DNA of 9,192 nucleotides from Parcubacteria group bacterium. GTDB taxonomy: Bacteria > Patescibacteriota > Minisyncoccia > UBA6257 > JAAZHW01. Numbering within the stretch: position 1 is the first letter of the stretch; every line of letters starts with the position of its first letter. Location of the stretch: contig JAAZHW010000057.1 of the NCBI GenBank assembly GCA_012510515.1, positions 1 through 9,192 of the forward strand, written 5' to 3'. Positions 5,397 to 9,192 of the stretch are shown here, one piece after another. Under the pieces are notes generated by a model. It saw only the letters and a list, made by a program, of their open reading frames with translations, had not been told where the DNA came from and did no database searches. The position numbers and the translations under genes were made by a program.

Positions 5397-7598
5397 ATGA
5401 AAAAAAATAAAAAAACGAAAAACGAAAAAAAAGAATTAAAAGAAAGAAAAAAAGAAATGGAAAAAAAGATTCCTAATGGATTAAAATGGCAAGTAGAATC
5501 AGAAATTAAAAAAAGCATTATGGGTATTGTTTGTTTAGGATTAGCTATTCTAGTTATTTTGAGTTTTTTTAAATTAGCCGGACCTTTTGGTTTTTTTCTT
5601 TATGATTCTTTTTATTTTTTGTTTGGTTGGGTCTATTTTCTTTTACCTGTTTCTTTAATAATAGCCGGCTTAATTTTTTTAACCGGTTCATTGCGAAAAA
5701 ATATTTATCTTTCTACTTTTGTTGGATTATTACTTTCAATTATTGGTGTATTGGGAATTTCTGATTTAATTAAACCTTTATCAACTGGATTTTTAGGAAA
5801 ACAAATTGGTTATGTAGAAAACGTTTTTGGTTTTTGGGGAGGTATAGTTTTTTGTTTAATTATTTTTTTAATTGGCTTAGTTATTGTTTTTGGATGGTCA
5901 TTAAAATTAAAAAAAGAAAAGAAAGAAGATAAATTAACTGATAATATTATTGAACCCATTAAAGAAATAAAAATAAAAGACAATGAAGAAGAAAAAAAAC
6001 CAGAAACAAAAAATATCAAAAATATTGTTAAAGAAAATCTGAATCAAAATGAAAAAAATAAAAATGATTTTCTTTTTAATAAAAATATCATTACCAATTG
6101 GAATTTTCCACCTTTAAATTTATTAGAATCAGAAAGTGGCAAACCAACCAGTGGCGATATTAAAGCTAATGCTAACATTATTAAAAGAACTTTGGCTAAT
6201 TTTGGTATTCCCGTAGAAATGGGAGAAGTTTTTGTCGGGCCAACGGTTACTCGCTACACCCTAAAACCAGCTGAAGGAGTTAAATTATCAAGAATCGTCG
6301 CTCTTCAAAATGATCTTTCACTGGCCTTAGCTGCTCATCCAATTAGAATTGAAGCTCCTATTCCCGGCCAATCATTAGTAGGTATTGAAATTCCTAATAA
6401 ACAAAAATTAATTGTCCGACTGCATAATTTGCTAAACAATAACAAATTTTTAGAAAGTGATTTGTTAACCTTTCCTTTGGGAAGAGATGTTTCTGGGTCA
6501 CCCGTTTATGTTGATTTAGCAAAAATGCCTCATTTATTAGTAGCTGGTAGTACTGGCTCAGGAAAATCGATTACCATTCATTCTTTAATTTGTAGTTTAT
6601 TATTTAAAAATACACCTGAAACTCTCAAATTTATTTTAATTGACCCTAAAAGAGTGGAACTTTCGGCTTATAATAAACTCCCTCATTTAATTTCAGAAAC
6701 TATTACTAATCCCAAAAAAACTATTTCGGCTTTAAGATGGGCGGTTAATGAAATGGACGAAAGATATAATGAATTATTAGCTAATAATGTAAGGGATATT
6801 AGTACTTATAATCAAAAAATGATGAAAGAAAAAAAGCCCCTTATGCCTTATATTGTTATTGTCATTGATGAATTAGCTGATTTAATGGTAGCCTTTGGAA
6901 GAGAAATCGAAGCAGCTATTGTTCGTCTGGCCCAAATGGCTCGCGCTACTGGCATTCACTTAATAGTTTCTACCCAAAGACCATCAGTGGAAGTAGTTAC
7001 CGGATTAATTAAAGCCAATATTACTTCTCGTATTGCTCTCCAAGTAGCAAGTCAAGTTGATTCTCGCACAATATTAGATATGGCTGGAGCAGAAAGACTT
7101 TTGGGTCGTGGTGATATGCTTTATTTATCTGGTGATACATCAAAACCTATACGTATTCAAGGTATTTTTATTTCTGAAGGAGAAGTACAAAAAATAGTAA
7201 AATATATCGTTGAACATAATAAAGATTATGAATTTAATGATGAAGAGCAATTAGATTTTGATAAAGCATTAGAAAAACAAATGGAAGAAATTTCTTTAAA
7301 TAATAATTATGCTGATAGTTTAGAAATGGACGAATTATATCCTGAGGCCTATAAAGTGGTGGTAACCACTCAGAAAGCTTCGGCTTCATTTTTACAACGT
7401 CGTTTAAGAGTTGGTTATGCTCGCGCTGCTCGCTTACTTGATTTACTTGAAGAACGTGGAGTTATTGGTCCGGGTGATGGCGCCAAACCGCGAGAAGTTT
7501 TAATAAAAACCAATGCTTCTCAATTAGAATCATCTGAATCATTAGAAAATTTTGAAGAAGGTTTTGAAACCGAAGATGAATTAGAAAACGAAGAATAA
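5397..7598 (+). CDS. ftsK: DNA translocase FtsK/SpoIIIE
   Basis: A septum-anchored hexameric dsDNA pump that clears chromosome termini during division. At 733 aa it is a compact form close to SpoIIIE in length. A very Lys/Glu-rich head (1-30) precedes four membrane helices (about 42-62, 70-96, 105-125, 146-168). A charged, low-complexity linker (170-235) leads into the motor. The alpha domain is about 240-355. The RecA-like beta domain has Walker A GSTGSGKS (384-391), Walker B IVIVIDELADLM (486-497) and STQRPSVEVVTG (525-536). A C-terminal winged-helix gamma domain (about 648-704, with TTQKASASFLQRRLRVGYARAARLLD) would read polar sequences in the chromosome. An acidic tail follows (712-733). 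The RodZ-like gene begins 11 nt downstream, making a division and shape pair. The start at 5397 fits the spacing of the possible -10, and Met21 (5457) is an alternative. Confidence 0.96.
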   Translation: MKKNKKTKNEKKELKERKKEMEKKIPNGLKWQVESEIKKSIMGIVCLGLAILVILSFFKLAGPFGFFLYDSFYFLFGWVYFLLPVSLIIAGLIFLTGSLRKNIYLSTFVGLLLSIIGVLGISDLIKPLSTGFLGKQIGYVENVFGFWGGIVFCLIIFLIGLVIVFGWSLKLKKEKKEDKLTDNIIEPIKEIKIKDNEEEKKPETKNIKNIVKENLNQNEKNKNDFLFNKNIITNWNFPPLNLLESESGKPTSGDIKANANIIKRTLANFGIPVEMGEVFVGPTVTRYTLKPAEGVKLSRIVALQNDLSLALAAHPIRIEAPIPGQSLVGIEIPNKQKLIVRLHNLLNNNKFLESDLLTFPLGRDVSGSPVYVDLAKMPHLLVAGSTGSGKSITIHSLICSLLFKNTPETLKFILIDPKRVELSAYNKLPHLISETITNPKKTISALRWAVNEMDERYNELLANNVRDISTYNQKMMKEKKPLMPYIVIVIDELADLMVAFGREIEAAIVRLAQMARATGIHLIVSTQRPSVEVVTGLIKANITSRIALQVASQVDSRTILDMAGAERLLGRGDMLYLSGDTSKPIRIQGIFISEGEVQKIVKYIVEHNKDYEFNDEEQLDFDKALEKQMEEISLNNNYADSLEMDELYPEAYKVVVTTQKASASFLQRRLRVGYARAARLLDLLEERGVIGPGDGAKPREVLIKTNASQLESSESLENFEEGFETEDELENEE

Positions 7599-7609
7599 AA
7601 AATAAAATT

Positions 7610-8314
7610 ATGTTTTCCGAATTTTTGCTTCAAAAAATGGGAGAAAAAAATTTTACTGTTGAAGATCTTAGCCGCTTAACGAGTGTTTCCGAAAATTATA
7701 TTTCTGCTTTGTTGGAAAATAAGTTTAATGAATTGCCGGCTAATGTTTTTGTTAAGGGCTATTTACAAAAAATTGCCTCTATTTTAGATATTGACGAAGA
7801 AAATTTATGGAATCTTTATTTAAAAGAATATAACAATATAATGCCTCCTTTATTAGATATGCTTCCAACTAATCGTTTTGATTCAAAAGAAAAAGTGCCG
7901 AGTCAACTTTTTAAAACTTTTCATTATGCGCCAATTATTGCCATAATTTTTACCGCTCTTGGATTTATTTTATTTCAAAGTCGGATTTTATTTGGAGAGC
8001 CACCTCTAAAAATAAATTCTCCTCTTTTTGAAAATATTCAAACATCTGATAATCCTTTTATTATTGAAGGGGAAGGTCAACCTCATAGCTACATAACTAT
8101 TAATGGTAAAGAAATTTATTTAAGCGATGATGGAAAATTTTCCGAACCCATTCAACTCAAACCGGGATTAAATGAAATAAGCATTAAAGCTACTAATCGA
8201 ATTGGAAAAACAAAAATTATTACTAAACAAATTTATTTTGAAACCTCTTCTTCAAATATCGCCCCTCCATTAAATCTAAATTCTGTTACTAATTCAACTC
8301 TTTTTACGCCCTAA
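7610..8314 (+). CDS. RodZ-like protein: cytoplasmic HTH, membrane helix, extracellular Ig-like domain
   Basis: A 234-aa bitopic protein. Residues 1-75 form a RodZ-type helix-turn-helix: FTVEDLSRLTSVSENYISAL (15-34), then ELPANVFVKGYLQKIASILD (41-60), matching the usual LPAxVYVRGFLxxYAxxLGLD segment. A linker leads to one membrane helix (about 106-123). The outside part, PPLKINSP to QIYFE (131-211), has the spacing of an Ig-like or glucodextranase-B-like fold: an IIEGEGQPHSYITING strand pair, DDGKFSEPIQLKPGLNEISI, then a KATNRIGK strand turn. A Ser/Asn/Pro-rich tail ends it. RodZ anchors MreB to the membrane in rod-shaped cells, but whether this organism has MreB is not visible. It starts 11 nt after ftsK and ends 2 nt before a strong terminator, so it closes the plus-strand run. 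HTH and topology are firm; the RodZ role is inferred. Confidence 0.82.
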   Translation: MFSEFLLQKMGEKNFTVEDLSRLTSVSENYISALLENKFNELPANVFVKGYLQKIASILDIDEENLWNLYLKEYNNIMPPLLDMLPTNRFDSKEKVPSQLFKTFHYAPIIAIIFTALGFILFQSRILFGEPPLKINSPLFENIQTSDNPFIIEGEGQPHSYITINGKEIYLSDDGKFSEPIQLKPGLNEISIKATNRIGKTKIITKQIYFETSSSNIAPPLNLNSVTNSTLFTP

Positions 8315-8316
8315 AC

Positions 8317-8356
8317 ATATCAAAAAACCCTGCCATTAAGCAGGATTTTTTGATAT
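8317..8356. terminator. Symmetrical bidirectional terminator between the RodZ-like gene and rnpB
   Basis: ATATCAAAAAACCCTGC (8317-8333) and GCAGGATTTTTTGATAT (8340-8356) form a long near-perfect inverted repeat around CATTAA. The CCTGC/GCAGG stem is followed by TTTTTT on the plus strand. On the minus strand the same stem is followed by GTTTTTTGATAT. It therefore ends both the plus-strand gatC-to-rodZ run and the convergent rnpB transcript. Confidence 0.88.
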
Positions 8357-8370
8357 TAATTAATATTTCT

Positions 8371-8698
8371 TTAATAAGAATAAGCCGAATTCTGTGGCTA
8401 TTAAATTAATAGCTGGCAATTATTTATCTTGATTTAACATTGCTGTTAAATTCAGAGCGATCCACCTGTTAACAATAGTTAACGATTTGATCTTGCACCA
8501 AGTAGGGTTTGTCATTTTTAATTGTCACCAATTAAAATTGGGAGCTCTTACCTCCACTCTTTTCACCCTTACTTCGAATAAATCGAAGCGGTATAGTTTC
8601 TGTGACACTTTCCCTAACTATAAAAATAGTCGGTTGTTGTTAACAACTACTTACTTCTCTATAAAAGAGGGTGTTCGGACTTTCCTCTGCTAATAATT
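8371..8698 (-). ncRNA. rnpB: RNase P RNA (bacterial type A-like)
   Basis: The catalytic RNA that trims 5' leaders from pre-tRNAs. Read on the minus strand, the universally conserved blocks occur in order: GAGGAAAGTCCG near the 5' end (8687 down to 8676), AGGGAAAGTGTCACAGAAA, a segment of the GGTGAAAAGAGTGGAGGTAAGAG type, CCTACTTGGTGCAAGATCAA, AGGTGGATCGCT, and ACAGAATTCGGCTTA near the 3' end, which pairs with the first block as helix P4. Length is about 330 nt. P1 is weak and AT-rich, so the exact ends are approximate. A possible -10 (TATATC, minus, 8705-8710) fits a start near 8698, but the -35 is unclear. It converges on the RodZ-like gene and shares its terminator. A 68-codon plus-strand frame across it is only its antisense. 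The protein partner gene (rnpA) is not in the window. Confidence 0.95.
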
Positions 8699-8817
8699 AA
8701 TATTGATATAATCTCAAATTATTAACAGCAATTGCCTACTTATTAAAGAAACTATAAAAATTTTAATAAAAATTAGAAAAATTTCAAGGGTTTTAATTAT
8801 CATCCTATTTTTTCAGT

Positions 8818-8943
8818 GTCATCCTGAGTGTTAACCCTGCCTGCCGGTAGGCAGGCGCAGCCTGCCCGCCGTAGGCGGGAATCCCATCCACAGCAGTGAT
8901 TGCTGATTCTTGCTAAAATCCATGGGATCCCCCGGCTTTCAGC
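8818..8943. repeat. Dispersed palindromic repeat, copy C (right end altered)
   Basis: It starts GTCATCCTGAGTGTTAACCC, then two adjacent hairpins: CCTGCCT/AGGCAGG (8836-8855) and CCCGCC/GGCGGG (8865-8879). Next comes the exact 20-mer AATCCCATCCACAGCAGTGA (8880-8899), followed by TTGCTGATTCTTGCT and GGGATCC. The usual right end TCAGGATGAC is missing. In its place the sequence after GGATCC is CCCGGCTTTCAGC, the reverse complement of the GCTGAAAGCCG that lies before GGATCC in B3. This copy thus seems to be rearranged or inverted at its GGATCC palindrome. Confidence 0.7.
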
Positions 8944-8986
8944 AAAAAAATCAATTTTGCTTTTTAGTTCTTCGGGAAAATTTTCC

Positions 8987-9077
8987 ATGTTTTATGTTTC
9001 AAGTTTCAAGTTTCATGTTTCATGTTTCAAGATTCATGATTCAAGATTCACGTTTCAAGTTTCAAGATTCAAGATTC
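8987..9077. repeat. Tandem array of thirteen 7-bp repeats (A-A/T-G-A/T-TTC)
   Basis: Thirteen consecutive heptamers in perfect register, with no gaps: ATGTTTT once, then variants AAGTTTC (x3), ATGTTTC (x3), AAGATTC (x4), ATGATTC and ACGTTTC. Variation is confined almost entirely to the second and fourth positions. There are no unique spacers, so it is not CRISPR. It begins next to the AT-rich 3' side of copy C and ends 15 nt before the stop codon of the minus-strand gene at 9093. On that gene's strand the units read GAAACTT/GAATCTT, forming its 3' untranslated region. Confidence 0.9.
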
Positions 9078-9092
9078 CAGATGGCTACGGAC

Positions 9093-9192
9093 CTACCGAG
9101 CGCAACGCAACCCCACATTGTTGTACTGATTCGACGTGTTCCAATACAAATGCAGTGCAAACGCGCCAGCGTTCGAACCATTGCTCCAATAC
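9093..9192 (-). CDS. C-terminal end of a putative DGR target protein (C-type-lectin/FGE-like fold), cut by the window edge
   Basis: Only the last 32 codons are in the window, ending in TAG (9093-9095, minus). The peptide begins YWSNGSNAGAFALHLYWN and ends NNVGLRCAR. This matches the C-terminal pattern of formylglycine-generating-enzyme-like (C-type lectin fold) proteins used as DGR variable proteins, which typically show W-S/N-x-G-x-x-A-G-x-F-A-L and end in G-F/L-R-C-A-R. Codons at the likely variable positions (TAT, AGC, AAT, AAC, CAT, TAT, AAC, AAT, TAC, AAC, AAT) are almost all NNY, as expected when adenines of AAY template codons are randomised; CAG is the exception. The constant codons are GC-rich (TCG, GCG, CTG, GTG, GGG, CGG; about 51% G+C overall), unlike every other gene here. 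An ordinary FGE-domain protein without a retroelement is the main alternative. Template repeat and reverse transcriptase are not in the window. Confidence 0.65.
   Translation of the reverse strand, partial: YWSNGSNAGAFALHLYWNTSNQYNNVGLRCAR

Noticed and set aside
8487..8693. 68-codon plus-strand open frame
   Set aside because: It is the antisense of the conserved core of RNase P RNA. The conserved RNA blocks explain the sequence fully.
8800..8939. Remainder of the 62-codon minus-strand frame that starts at 8988
   Set aside because: After about 16-18 codons it reads only repeat copy C. Only the first part is kept, as a low-interest observation.
8987..9077. CRISPR array
   Set aside because: The units are 7 bp and contiguous, with no unique spacers, and no cas gene is present.
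1..9192. Template repeat or reverse transcriptase of a DGR inside this window
   Set aside because: No second sequence resembling 9093-9192 was seen on either strand by reading, and no reverse-transcriptase motif (such as YxDD) is found in the open frames.

Overview
The window is AT-rich bacterial DNA (roughly 30% G+C by eye), with compact, nearly abutting genes and no visible Shine-Dalgarno sequence before any start. The gene set and style point to a Candidate Phyla Radiation (Patescibacteria) genome, most likely a Parcubacteria-type lineage: short divergent GatC, Sua5-type YrdC, DUF192, FtsK, a RodZ-like protein with an Ig-like tail, noncoding palindromic repeats, and the end of a gene that looks like a diversity-generating retroelement (DGR) target. 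The lineage is inferred from protein style. No 16S or ribosomal protein gene is present to confirm it.

Layout from the left. 1-200 is a cluster of hairpins, including a terminator for an unseen plus-strand gene and one for the minus-strand gene that follows. 218-799 (minus) is an ICMT/PEMT-type membrane methyltransferase whose codon use differs from its neighbours. 800-1181 holds no convincing gene. It carries a perfect 14-bp hairpin in a compositionally odd block and a dispersed repeat. 1182-2627 (plus) holds sua5 (t6A tRNA modification) and a membrane-anchored DUF192 protein. 2640-3015 is a cluster of three palindromic repeat units, each bounded by GTCATTCTGA-type inverted ends and spaced 12-14 bp apart.

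3057-8314 is a tight plus-strand run: gatC, gatA (tRNA-dependent amidotransferase subunits), a small one-TM protein overlapping gatA by 20 nt, ftsK (DNA translocase) and a RodZ-like HTH/TM/Ig protein. It ends at a symmetrical terminator shared with the convergent RNase P RNA gene (rnpB, minus, about 8371-8698). So the run links translation quality control, chromosome segregation and cell-shape or envelope functions.

The right end (8700-9192) is accessory in character: another repeat copy, a 13-unit array of 7-bp repeats, and then the last 32 codons of a minus-strand gene cut by the window edge. Its C-terminus (ending VGLRCAR) and its many NNY codons closely resemble the variable region of a DGR target protein. 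About 51% G+C in those codons contrasts with the rest of the window. No template repeat or reverse transcriptase is visible here, so the rest of such a system would lie outside the window. This is the most interesting signal found.
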